64,000 bases of DNA, taken from the NCBI GenBank assembly GCA_034440615.1, contig JAOTOM010003974.1, forward strand, positions 67,001 to 131,000, written 5' to 3'. The DNA comes from Ashinkailepas kermadecensis (lineage: Eukaryota > Arthropoda > Thecostraca > Neolepadidae). The translations under genes were made by a program, and so were the position numbers. Positions 46,929 through 58,659 of the stretch are shown here, piece by piece. The stretch's first letter is position 1, and each line of letters starts with the position of its first letter. Below the pieces are notes generated by a model that had not been told where the DNA came from, did not search any database, and saw only the letters and a list, made by a program, of their open reading frames with translations.

Positions 46929-49687
46929 GTCAATGCCAGAAGTGTTAGGAACAAAATTGGGGAACTGCATGCATATATGTTGTCTGAAAAGCTATATTTG
47001 GTATGCATAACAGAGGCATGGGTTAATGAAAGCATTTTTGGAAACAACTTGCAAGAATTTGAATTGACAGGTTACAACATGCATGCTTATCAAAGGAAGG
47101 CAAGGATAGGAGGAGGTATACTCTTGTATGTCAGACAAGTAATGAAATGTCATTCCATAGAGGATAGTGTACATAATGAAGGAGTAGAATCCTTGTGGTT
47201 AGATATCATTCTGAAGAATGGAACAAAATTTAGGATTGGGGCATTCTATAGACCTCCAGACCAGAATGAAAACATGGACAGGTTGATGCAGGAAGAGATA
47301 AGTAGGAGAGTGCAGGAGAGAACTGTTTTGTTGGGGGATTTCAACATAACAGGATTGGGAAGCAAAACTATAGGTCTAAACAAATCAGGACGAAGTTTCA
47401 TGGATTGTTTTGAGGAAAATTTCTTCTTTCAAATGATACATGAACCTACAAGGGAAAATGATATATTAGATCTTGTGCTTACTAATCAGGAAAATTGGGT
47501 ACAAAATGTGAACATAGGAGAGACCTTGGGTAATAGTGATCACAACATTATACGCTTCTCATTGTATGTTGGAAGTGTAGGAAGCAATAAGACATTGATT
47601 CCAAATTTTGCTAAAGGGAATTACAATGACTTCAGGATCTTCCTGAATGAAATTCATTGGGCAGACTTATTGAAGGGCTTGGATGCTTATGAAATGTGGA
47701 GAATGATAAAATATAAACTATTTCAGTGTCAGGATAGGTTCATTCACAATAGGCAAATTAGATTAACCAGGGTTAAGCACCCTTCATGGCTGACCAGGGA
47801 AGTAAAGCATTTACTGGAGTCAAAGAAACAGGCATTCAAGAAAATAAAATATGTTAGCTCTGAGGTAAACCTCAAATCATATAAAATAGCTAGAAATAAA
47901 GTTAGGAGGTGTGTTAGGGCATCTAAAAGACTGGCTGAACTCAAATTAGCTCGGGAATGTTCAGCAGGTAATGCTAAGAGATTCTTTAGTTTCTACAAAT
48001 TTAAGGCTAAAAAGTGTAGTGTTGGACCACTGGAGGTAGATGGGGAATTAGTGGTTGATGATTGTGATGTTGTAGAATCCCTAAGCAAGCAATTCTCATC
48101 AGTCTTTACTAAAGATAATTCTGGTAGAATAGGAACAACTGAATCTTATGCCATGACAGATGATAGGTTGGAGTATCTTACAATAACTACAGAAGCTGTA
48201 GAAAAGCAGTTGCAGAATATACAACCTAATAAAGCTTCTGGACCAGATTATATATATGCTAGGGTCTTAGTAGAGTGTGCTAAAGCTTTAGCAGTTCCCC
48301 TAGGTATAATTTTCAGGGGATCTATGGAATATTCTGAAGTGCCTGAAGATTGGAGAAATGCAAATGTAGTACCAATTTTCAAAAAGGGAAGTATGAAGTG
48401 TGTAGGGCCAGTCAGTTTGACCTCAATAGTTTGCAAGGTACTAGAAAATCTGGTTAAACAGAATGTTCAGATTCATCTTGATAGGCACAATCTTTTAAGG
48501 GATACTCAACATGGATTTCGATCTCGAAGGTCTTGTTTAACTAACCTTTTGGAGTTCATGGAGTATGTTACTAAAGAAGTAGACAATCAAAGCAGGATGG
48601 ATGTTGTGTACTTGGACTTTAGCAAAGCTTTTGATAAAGTTCCACATGGGAGGCTAATTCATCAACTACAGCAGCATGGGATTGTTGGAAAAGTTCTAAG
48701 TTGGATTGAAGCATGGTTGAGGGGAAGGAAACAAAGGGTAATGTTAAATGGATGTAAATCTGATTGGAAGGATGTTTTGAGTGGAGTACCACAGGGCTCT
48801 GTTCTAGGGCCACTTCTCTTTATCACCTTTGTGAATAACATTGAGGTAGGGCTGAGGAATAGAGTGTTCAAATTTGCTGATGACATCAAGCTGGTAGGAG
48901 TGGCAAACAGTTGTGATCAATCTAGAAATATTCAACTAGACTTGGAGGACCTAACAAAAGTGGGCTGATGAATGGCAGATGTCTTTCAACTATGACAAGT
49001 GTAAGGTTATGCATCTGGGGTCTGGAGGCGAGACTTTAAGATATACAATAGGAGGGAGGGAACTGGATGTTATTGAAGAGGAAAGGGACTTAGGTGTGTT
49101 GGTTTCAAGAGACCTTAAAGCAGAAAAACAATGTAGCTCAGCTAGGAATAGGGCACTCAGAATGCTGGGACTCATTAATAGAAGTGTGATATATAAGAGC
49201 AAGGAAGTCATGGAAAAAAACTGTACTTAACATATGTGCGACCCCACTGGGAATATTCTGTACAAGCATGGAGCCCCTACCTAGAAAAAGATATAGACAT
49301 GTTAGAAAGAGTGCAGCGCAAAGCAACTAGACTCATCAGTGGAATAGGTAACTTAGAATATGGAGAAAGGCTTGTGGCATTGGATATGTACTCACTCAAG
49401 TATAAGAGATTAAGGGGGACATGATTGAAATGTACAAAGTTGTTAAAGGACTAGATCAGGTTAATTTGAATGGTGCTCTTCAGTTTAGAGTATCACATAG
49501 GGGTCATCAATTTAGGTTAGACAAGTTGAGGTGTAGGACAGTTAAGCGACAACAGATCTTCAGTCAAAGGGTTGTTGATCAGTGGAATTGGCTGCCTGCT
49601 GATGTTGTGGGGAGTTCCTCATTGAATGTATTTAAAAGTAGGGTGGACAATTTTTTTAGACAGGAAAATCTTGTTTTTGAGTTCTAA
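46929..49687 (+). pseudogene. CR1 ORF2: endonuclease-reverse transcriptase, frameshifted
   Basis: The protein begins with the LINE endonuclease start NARSVRNKIGEL (46932) just after an in-frame TAG (46926-46928). ATG 46977 opens the longest frame, to 48968. Endonuclease motifs are RIGAFYRPP, GDFN (47334-47345) and SDH (47535-47543). RT motifs are GPDYIYARVL, VPEDWRNANVVPIFKKG, HGFRSRRSCLTNLLEF, YLDFSKAFDKVPH (catalytic Asp 48615-48617), SGVPQGSVLGPLLF and FADD (48873-48884). The C-terminal part continues in other frames. Those segments are WADEWQMSFNYDKCKVMHLG (from about 48961), VRPHWEYSVQAWSPYLEKDI (from about 49235) and VVDQWNWLPADVV, to the stop at 49685-49687. Frame breaks are single-base changes near 48953-48960, in A7 (49214-49220) and in G5 (49414-49418). 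Confidence 0.88.
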
Positions 49688-50345
49688 TTTGTGATGGATG
49701 GGGTGAGATTTATGTTAAGTAAGTGTGCACAGCACAGACTCCTTTAAGCAGGCATGGATGCAGTTATAAAATTATTGATAAGGCATTCAATCCACACGCG
49801 TTAAGAGATATCACGGGAATAGGGCTGGATAGCTAGGGTAGATAGGCATTGATAGGTGTGTGGGATATTGGAGGACAGGTTTCTTCAGGATGTGGGATGG
49901 TTGGGGTTTGTCTTTTTACGAGGCTTATGGTATCTTCCATTTACAGACTTAACTGGATGGGCCTTTGGGTCTCTTATTAAGTCTAAATGCTTTATAACTT
50001 TATATAGGGTGTACCTAGCAATGGATTCAGCACCTTCCTTCGGGATGTGATACTGATGAGATTGTCTATGGTAGCACAATGGGTATGATGGGAGGAGTTT
50101 TTAATTGTTGAGTGTGTTTTGCAATAGCAAGTGAATGGTGCTAGAGAGGCTGGGATATATAGCTCCTTAGGAACTTGAGATAAGGGATTGATTGGGGTGA
50201 GAGTATGCACATTTATAGTACCTTTTCTAGATAGACTTAACCCAGATGGGCCCCTGTGGCTCTTATTAAGCCTTAACACTTTATGACTTTATGCGGAAAG
50301 CGGAATATATTTTAATATTAAAGCGGAATATATTTTTAGTGTTAA
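49688..50345 (+). repeat. CR1 3' region with an internal 289-bp duplication
   Basis: GACTTAACTGGATGGGCC, CTCTTATTAAG and CTTTATAACTTTAT (49943-50005) recur as GACTTAACCCAGATGGGCC, CTCTTATTAAG and CTTTATGACTTTAT (50232-50295). The end has two units of about 23 bp starting AAGCGGAATATATTTT. Confidence 0.75.
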
Positions 50346-52035
50346 ATTTAAGTGATTAGAGGACTCTCATTGTAAGGCGTGCTTATCTGTACGGGCTTAA
50401 CATCGTTGCTCAACTATGCCAAATGATCGTGGAGAAGCAAAAGTGTCCAGCAGTTAGTCCAATTTAAGCTTGGGAACCGCCAGATCACGGGAGAAACACA
50501 ATGCTCGCTGAACTGTCGGCTCGTTCATATTGGGTTTTGATAATGAAAACCTTGCAACATTTGCATACTAGAGCGGCTTAAGGTTAGTGACCGCAGTTGA
50601 GGTAATGCTCGGAAACCATTAACTGCCAGAACTCCCAACCCTGGTTATGGCGGTAAAGGGGCGTCTGCCTCTCGTTCCTGGAAGAAACGGGGGCGGGGAG
50701 CATGGTTCAGATGCCCCTTGATCCGCCGGTGCGATAATAATTTGTTCGATTGTGTGCACCGTGTGACGGGCGAAACAACTGCTGGTACTCGAAAGCATAG
50801 CGCCCACCACCATTCGGATCAAATGGGATAGATCACGGGACATTTTTTTTCAAGCTCAGCATTGTACCTTTTGGCGTTGCATGGAAAATGCACCTAAAGC
50901 CCAGATATCCCTTTCCATCACATTTCCGTTCCAGAGCCCACACATGCGCACCCTTGCCAGTGCCAAACGTACCGAAATCCAACGCTTACACGACGTACTT
51001 ACACGGAACCCCAGATGCAAGGTGTCCTGATTCAAACAGCGAATTAATTCCCCTCGCTGTAGCAGCACACCAGCCGGCTCGTATGGGATGCCGTGAAGCG
51101 ATGGGGAAGCACGGAACTCCCCATCTCAAGTAAAATCGCCTTAGTAATGCCGAGTTCACAAATTTGTGAAGAGCGTTGAATGTCCGAGCGTCCATCTCCT
51201 ATCTATCTAAGCTTTCTGGTCAAGCTATTCCTGCCTCCTAATCTTATAGCTGTTTTCATCGTCATTAAGGAAGTACTTAATATCTACGACCAAATATAGA
51301 ATACAGTAGAACCAATTTGTGTTTAGCAGCTCCTACCCACGAGAGAACAGTTTATGTGTGAAGTCTGACGCTGGCGGGCAAGGCCTGGAGTCTTTGGCTC
51401 AGGCTTCCATGTGCAGTTGGATAGGCAGAGCCTCTGAATACATCACGAACTTGACGAGGAAGACATGGATAATCTAAATAGCCACCAAGGATTGAAATTT
51501 AACTCTGCTAAATCTGATGAAATTTACGTGTTAGATTAAATCGGCTGAATACAGTTTGAAGGAAAATAAAACGCCACAGACTGAGCAGAACATGTTTGGT
51601 TAAAAACCACCATACTCATAAGTTGGCCAGCTTTCTTAATGTACCCTAATATTGTTTACCGCCCGGTTAATTACACAACCGGCCGATCCTAGCTAGCCCA
51701 CATTATGAAGTATGGCATACCAAACAGACTTGAAGCCAGTTTGAGCAACTACAGTTTTACATAGCAATCACATACCCTTAACACCAGAAATACTCATCGA
51801 TGAGCGCATCACGAGTGACATCTACCATCCAGATGCTAGCACTACTGATGCGTTTCATTGCGGCATGAACAGCATTAATTTCATTAATGTTATTTCATTG
51901 CGGCTCGCGACGAAACAGCATTAATAAGCGTGGTTGCATTGAGCGAGGCCATTAAAGTTGCATTGAATGATCCAATCTGCAGAGGAATGTACACAAACAC
52001 GTTCATTAAATCTTCGCTAATACCAATTATACGTA
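50346..52035. other. Unannotated stretch
   Basis: Short open frames only, no recognised gene. A small duplication TTTCATTGCGGC(A/T) lies near 51854 and 51893. Confidence 0.3.
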
Positions 52036-52049
52036 TACCTATACCTATA

Positions 52050-52114
<65 letters not shown>
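52036..52114. repeat. (AT)n microsatellite
   Basis: ATACCT steps, then (AT)n, then ATGCATGC and ATGT steps to about 52205. Confidence 0.95.
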
Positions 52115-52117
<3 letters not shown>

Positions 52118-52205
52118 TGCATGTATATATGTATGTATACATGTATGCATGCATCTATATAGGTAGGTAGGTATGCATGCATATATGCATGTAAGTTTGT
52201 ATGTA

Positions 52206-52592
52206 TGTGTGTGCTGCGTGTGCTGGACATAACAAAATAGGTACATGACATCTTAATATCAGCCGGTAGTGCCAATATAAAGAAAACGGACAATTGAAGC
52301 AAAGTTGTGATGCTATTTTAAATGAGTTCGCTACCCATACATTATGCTCCTCAACCAGCTCAAGTTGTTCAAAGATTAATCTCAATTAATTATACTTAAC
52401 TTCAGCCCCTCCACGCTGCTATCTTACAAGAGTCGTAGTTTTGCAGCTGAACATATCCGTGATAACGTGACAGAATTTGGAAGTCCGAATAAGGCTGGAT
52501 CATGCTACAATGTCGTACAGAAGTCAAAGGAAGATGCTGACCTTGGATTACATATCACATCTACTTGCTCAGGTTTTGCTCGGGACAACCTT
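52206..52592. other. Unannotated stretch
   Basis: Nothing recognised between the microsatellite and the SINE target site. Confidence 0.3.
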
Positions 52593-52608
52593 TAATATGA
52601 TGATCGGT

Positions 52609-52771
52609 GGTGGTTGATGGTTTTTACGACACGTCGACCGTTGAGTCATGTAGCGCCGCCAATCTCTCACGCCGATTGGTCGCGGGCGAAGAGTAGCGAC
52701 AGGTGAGACTCGAACCCACAATATTTCGATTGTGAGACGGGCAACTTACCACTAGACTACCCGTTCCCTAA
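52609..52771 (-). mobile_element. tRNA-derived SINE with a perfect 16-bp target duplication
   Basis: The 163-bp element is flanked by TAATATGATGATCGGT at 52593-52608 and 52772-52787. On the minus strand it starts TAGGGAACGGGTAGTCTAGTGG (box A in GGTAGTCTAGTGGTAAG). It has box B GGTTCGAGTCTC about 45 bp later, a body with CGCGACCAATCGGCGTGAG, then a 3' domain GGCGCTACATGACTCAACGG and a tail with ACCATCAACCACC. The 16-bp duplication is the product expected from LINE-driven insertion. The 3' domain is shared with 21195-21249, 29378-29409 and 59636-59665. Confidence 0.92.
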
Positions 52772-53062
52772 TAATATGATGATCGGTCACGATGACGGTC
52801 ACATTAATCAATCATAAGCAGCCGGAGCTCGGCAATACACTTTGTTGATCCAGGATGAAGAACCACGAACAAGCCGTCATTCCGCTTATCTCTGATCTCT
52901 GATCTCGCTTATATCTCTCTGAACCTACTGATGGGGAGGGAGGAGGAGTGCAGTCGGACTCCTCACCTCAGCGAGATTTCAAGTACCGCGCAAAATCCTG
53001 AACAATAAATTGCTGCCATCAATCGGCATGTCAATTGAGTCAAATAAATCAGCTAACGTCTA

Positions 53063-53230
53063 CATAGATAGCAGGGGAAGCCTCAGTGAATGGTGTTTGA
53101 CAGAACACCCCAGGCGACATCGAATTGGAAACTGATCGGTGCTCTCCATAGACAGCAGGAGAAGCCTCAGTGAACGGTGTTTGACAAAACACCCCGGGCG
53201 ACATTGAGTTGGAAACTGATCGGCGCGATT
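53063..53230. repeat. 84-bp direct duplication with internal hairpin
   Basis: CATAGATAGCAGGGGAAGCC and CATAGACAGCAGGAGAAGCC start units 84 bp apart (53063, 53147). Each contains GGTGTTTGACAGAACACC or the AAAACACC form, a 6-bp-arm hairpin. 84 is a multiple of 3 and the minus frame stays open across both. Confidence 0.9.
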
Positions 53231-54310
<1,080 letters not shown>

Positions 54311-54728
54311 ATTATCATGCATTCGCATAGTTTCAATTTCATGACTTTTCAGACTATGCGTCAATATCACAGGCTTACAGGTACATGGATAGTCAATGAG
54401 TCGAATGACAAAATGAAAGCACAAACACGGGTAACAGCATCAATAAAAGCTAGTGCCGACAAAGAGATACCAGCCATTGTCGCACCCCCAGCTACAGCCG
54501 CCGGCATTCACTGAGACTCACATATCAGTTGGAGCACGACTCCGAACGGTTGGAGGTCGGCAACCAAAAGACCTTCTAGCGTATTCATCGGCTTCATCCT
54601 CATCATTCGAATCTCCATTCAGCATGGATTCAGGCTTATCTCCAAGGACCACACAATGTCATTACACAATTAGATTGTTTCTCGCCACAAAAGCTTAGTG
54701 GTGGGATGTTGTTCTTTCTAGCGCCCGG

Positions 54729-55089
54729 TCGACCGATATGCCGACGGCCCAGGCACTGTAGACATCAGTGGATCGATGTGCCGGCAGCCCAGGCACTGTA
54801 GACATCAGTGGATCGATGTGCCGGCAGCCCAGGCACTGTAGACATCAGTGGACCGATATGCCGACGGCCCAGGCACTGTAGACATCAGTGGACCGATATG
54901 CCGACGGCCCAGGCACTGCAGACATCAGTGGACCGATATGCCGACGGCCTAGGCACTGTAGACATCAGTGGACCGATATGCCGACGGCCCAGGCACTGCA
55001 GACATCAGTGGACCGATATGCCGACGGCCCAGGCACTGTAGACATCAGTGGACCGATATGCCGACGGCCCAGGCACTGTAGACATCAGA
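54729..55089. repeat. Minisatellite, 40-bp unit, 9 copies
   Basis: The unit is GACCGATATGCCGACGGCCC + AGGCACTGTAGACATCAGTG. Early units carry GATCGATGTGCCGGCAG; the rest are nearly identical. Confidence 0.97.
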
Positions 55090-56059
55090 AGAGCGATGTG
55101 CAATTCCTGGCTTCGTGCCACGCATGAGACGAACCGGAATGCTCGGAGCCAGATGACGGGAAGCTGGCAATGATCATTCGTCTGCGAGAAAAGCCAGGTT
55201 CATCTGGTTTCGGCAGCACAGTCAGTCAGGGAAGAGTTCCGTTGATACAGATAGTGGCATTCCTGTCCTTCCTCATGCACTTGTTGAAAGCATTCTCGCT
55301 TCTTTCATCAATGTCTTCAGATCAGCAATGAATGCTGGGAAGCATTTGTTGGGCGTCGGGAGCTACACTAAGTTCGATAGGTTAGGATAGATAAGATTAG
55401 TCTAGCATTTCCTGAAGTGGAAAATCCCAGTATGTACAAGTGTTGTGAACCAGGACTGGATCTGCAGTTTTGGGCTTTGGATGAGAAGATCATGCCCTGA
55501 TCATCAGATTCTGAGAGGATAACTTTGTTGCAGTTCCTAGCACCACAAGCTCCTTTTTCTACTGCTTTCCACTAGGGTAGGTGTCAGATTGTTTTGTAAT
55601 TGAGGAATGATGGTATTAGGAAGAAAACGATGCATCTCGGTGGTAAAACACATAAATCTAGATTTTTCGTCTATAGCTATACAGTGCAATATTATTTCAA
55701 TGCAAGTCTGTGCTCACCAGCCCGGAGGCATGGCCGATTTCCCGAGCAGTAGCACTGTGCCATTTCACTGTCAAGATCAGTATTTTTAACATTCTAGAGG
55801 AAAGGAGGTCATATATTTGTCCGCGGGGAAAATTGTTATTTATTATTTTAAAAAATACAGCATACAGCTAACTGTAGACTAATCAAACGTTACAATGACC
55901 TTGGTTCGCCGATCGCCGCCGATGCAAGGTGTGTGTGCCCTGACAATGACCTAAGGTGGAATCGTCGCAATAGGGCTTCACAAGTTATCAAACCTGAAGT
56001 CTTTCCTGGACAGTGAAAGTCAATTTAACTTTGTATCTGTCTACAACGATTTACAACCA
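55090..56059. other. Unannotated stretch
   Basis: No gene or TE recognised. Confidence 0.3.
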
Positions 56060-56129
56060 GTAGCCTGTTTCATAAACGTGTTTACTACTTACTACTTACA
56101 CCGAAATTTTGATTTATGAAACAGGCTAC
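56060..56129. mobile_element. 70-bp MITE with 17-bp perfect inverted ends
   Basis: GTAGCCTGTTTCATAAA (56060-56076) and its exact complement TTTATGAAACAGGCTAC (56113-56129) flank a 36-bp core. A TA sits just inside each end (TAGCC...GGCTA), compatible with a TA target duplication as in Tc1/mariner-type MITEs. The superfamily is not certain. Confidence 0.7.
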
Positions 56130-56229
56130 AGGACATACCAATCTTTCTTAACTATACAAGAGACACAGGCCTTTTACCAACCATGTTATGAGCTCTTCTG
56201 AAATATCTTCTGGCGACACCTTGTTGGTA

Positions 56230-56256
56230 CCTCGGGTACCTTGTTGGTACCCGAGG
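56230..56256. repeat. Perfect 11-bp hairpin CCTCGGGTACC/GGTACCCGAGG
   Basis: 5-nt loop TTGTT. The word ACCTTGTTGGTACC also occurs twice directly, overlapping the hairpin. Confidence 0.9.
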
Positions 56257-56259
56257 ACG

Positions 56260-57535
56260 AAGCCAGAGCGAGTCCGCTCCGGTTCATATTGTTCTACAGC
56301 CGTGCATCTGAACGTCCCGGACCGGACCGGCCCGACCGACATGCTTGTGAAACCGTAATCACGGTGTTGTTTGTTGGCGATTAGCGTTATAAGTTCTACA
56401 CTCGGAGCCAGTTGTGGTCTTTTGATTTGCATTGCACAACCTTTCTCCCTTAATATTCTTCGCCAGGTACGTTTAATCCGTGTTCAAAGAGAGGGGTTTG
56501 CGGCGGCATACGCCACGCGCCGCAGCACTTGCCAGACGTCCCGGATGTGAAACAGGTAAAATGCTTGATTTGCAACTCTGGATCCAGAGTTCAGTCCCAG
56601 GGACAGAGAGCTTTGACGAGCATGAGTGACGATGGATTTCTCGTGCGACCGAAACGTTCGGACGAGCTGATGGAAACTCAGCTGTCGGGCCCAGATCACT
56701 ATCAAGTCTCTGTTTGCGGCGGGTTCTGACGGTGATTTGAGTTCTTGCATTGTAACTGATACAGCGATTCACGGCTATCAAATTGCAAAAAAAAACGTAT
56801 AGGCAGACATAACCCTTTCATTGCCACAATTACCAAGGAGTGTTAGCGCAATGTTTGCTTGGCACGACGCCGTTGAGCGTCTCATTTGCAATATTACAAA
56901 TGTTGGGAACTTGTCGTAACCGGAAGTGATGGTTCCATGTCTGGTAACTTTTTAACCGCTGGGCACTAGCGCGGTGACAATTTCCTGAAATGTCTATATT
57001 TCCATCAATAATTGTCAATTGCGAACAACTCTTCATTCAGTTTTGCTCCTGCCAAGTGTCTTTGGGGTATATTCCGAGAATATAAAAAAACAGACGTAAA
57101 CAAAAATGTCTGTCAAAAATTATTTTGGACACTGAAAACATTTTACGTTCAGAGGTGTTAAGACGCCCTTTCGGCGATGTTGCGACACCAGCTCTGGCCA
57201 CTGGTATCAAGCCTGCTTTAGACCCAGGGTAGCATGGGCGAGGAAAATGCATCCACCAATACCCCTTCTTCAATCACAAGTAAACAACTTCCCTTACCTC
57301 CCCCTCCCCCTTCCTACTCCGCCAACGATCAACGTTCCAGTACAGCATCCGGGTACTCTTCGCCTCGTCTCTCATTGATGTTCCTCTATATGCAAATCAA
57401 TGAGGTGTTCCTGACGAATGAAACTGTTGCATGCACGGAGCGGGTGCAGATGGACCTTGCATTTGATGCACTGATATCCGGGGTGCGGTTGGTGCATTTT
57501 ATTTGATTTACGGTCGGGGACACACCTTTATCTGG
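56260..57535. other. Unannotated stretch
   Basis: Open frames of up to 102 codons without recognisable motifs. No repeats noticed. Confidence 0.3.
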
Positions 57536-57543
57536 CCCTGGTG

Positions 57544-57820
57544 CAGGGTCGGACCCAGACATTTATAGGGTAAGGGGTACATATCCTCGGAGGGACGCTT
57601 TCGGCGGAAAAATTCGTGGAGTGGGAAGGGGATGCACTCGATCATACTGCACCTTTTCGTGTTAAATTGACACTTTTTCCTCTGAAAATACGTCTTTTCC
57701 TGAGAAAAAAAATCGGTTCAACCCGAGCCGTCCTGAAGGATCGTTTTTTTTCAGGCCGGACGGGCCACCTTTCCATGGGAGTGGGAACATGCCCCCCCCC
57801 CTCCTGTGCATCCGTCCCTG
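57544..57820. mobile_element. hAT-like MITE, second copy of the 16764-17033 family
   Basis: The left end CAGGGTCGGACCCAG pairs with the right end (opposite strand CAGGGACGGATGCACAGG). The flanking 8-mers CCCTGGTG (57536-57543) and TCCTGGCG (57821-57828) match at 6 of 8. The interior shares CTTTCGGCG, TTTTTCCTCTGAAA, TCCTGAAGG and CTTTCCATG with the 16764 copy, in the same order. Confidence 0.8.
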
Positions 57821-57828
57821 TCCTGGCG

Positions 57829-58150
57829 CATGTTCCCTTTCCTGGCCAGTGGTCGGTGGGGTCATGGTGGATGCAATCGCTTGCCTCTCCCTCAGCGTCA
57901 TGGCAGGTCCATGTCGCATCAATAGCTCGAACATGCACTACCTGAGGAACTGAGGCTGCGATACGTCACGCCCCAGCCTGCGGTACAGCAGCCAATCAAT
58001 CACGACGCTGCAGTCAACACCATCGTCGTAATTTTGGGATACAGGCTAAAAGAGCCATCATCACTTTTCGAGCCTGGTTTTGGTTCTGTATCACGCAACA
58101 AGCTGTAGCCTGCTTCATATGCATTCTACTATACGCAATGCACAGACTGG
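57829..58150. other. Unannotated stretch
   Basis: It may hold decayed sequence downstream of the piggyBac fragment. No clear motif. Confidence 0.3.
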
Positions 58151-58474
58151 TTACGCGCACAGACCCGGCACATCAGCCCCTTGGCTGAGACCTGTCACTG
58201 GAAGTGGAGTGTCGTGTCCGCAGTACAGCTCGGAGCGGTACACGTGTCCCGCAGTGTCGCAAATGCACTGCAGCTTGCAGCCGAAGCGCACCGGCTTTCC
58301 TCTGGTGAATATTTGGCGCTGTGCTTTCCAGCCAGACCAGTTAGACAGTCGAGCATCTCCACGATAGTAACCATGTGGGTCGAAAGAGGATTCATAGACG
58401 CAATGTGTTTTGAAAGTGGGTGCAGGGGAACAGGGGTCAGGTAAAAACCACCTTCTGCAAAGCCGTCTGCACAC
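58151..58474 (-). pseudogene. piggyBac-type transposase fragment
   Basis: Residues about 40-90 of a 107-codon frame read D..L.NW.GWKAQRQ, then IFTRGKPVRFGCKLQCICD and TAGHVYRSELYCG. This aligns, without a gap, to the central piggyBac segment (D-E-S-M...G-R...K-Q-F-I-R-G-K-P-I-R-F-G...G-Y...Y-G). The position of the first catalytic Asp is conserved (58357-58355). The next acidic position of the DES motif is lost. The frame has no recognisable N-terminal or later catalytic Asp regions and no TTAA-flanked ends, so it is a relic. Confidence 0.6.
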
Positions 58475-58659
58475 AGGGGCGGATCAGGCAGCCGCCTCCT
58501 GAGTGTCGACGGCGCCCACCCCTGATACTATCCGTAGAGGTCGAGTAAATCCTCTCCGCCAACGACCTTCTCAACCGAAGTCGCCCCTTCTGCAATGACA
58601 CCCTTGGAACTCTCTCTATCTATCTATTTGTCTATCTGTCTATCTGTCGATCTGTCGAT

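Larger units (their letters stand above)
44960..50345 (+). mobile_element. Near-complete CR1-type LINE
   Basis: A repetitive AT-rich 5' region is followed by an ORF1 with coiled coil and SGNH esterase, an ORF2 with APE endonuclease and RT, and then a 3' region with a duplicated segment. ORF order, the esterase ORF1 and RT words such as SCLTNLLEF, SGVPQGSVLGPLLF and KFADDIKL are characteristic of CR1. 5' and 3' borders are approximate and no target duplication was found. The 3' end carries two AAGCGGAATATATTTT units (50297-50343). The strand is plus. Confidence 0.88.

Noticed and set aside
52690..52771. Functional tRNA gene
   Set aside because: Box A and B are present, but there is no acceptor-stem pairing, and the 16-bp target duplication lies around a longer SINE.
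58478..58532. Tiny hAT-like element (CAGGGGCGGATCAGG...CGCCCACCCCTG)
   Set aside because: Only about 55 bp, no convincing 8-bp flanks; could be an internal deletion product but not supportable.
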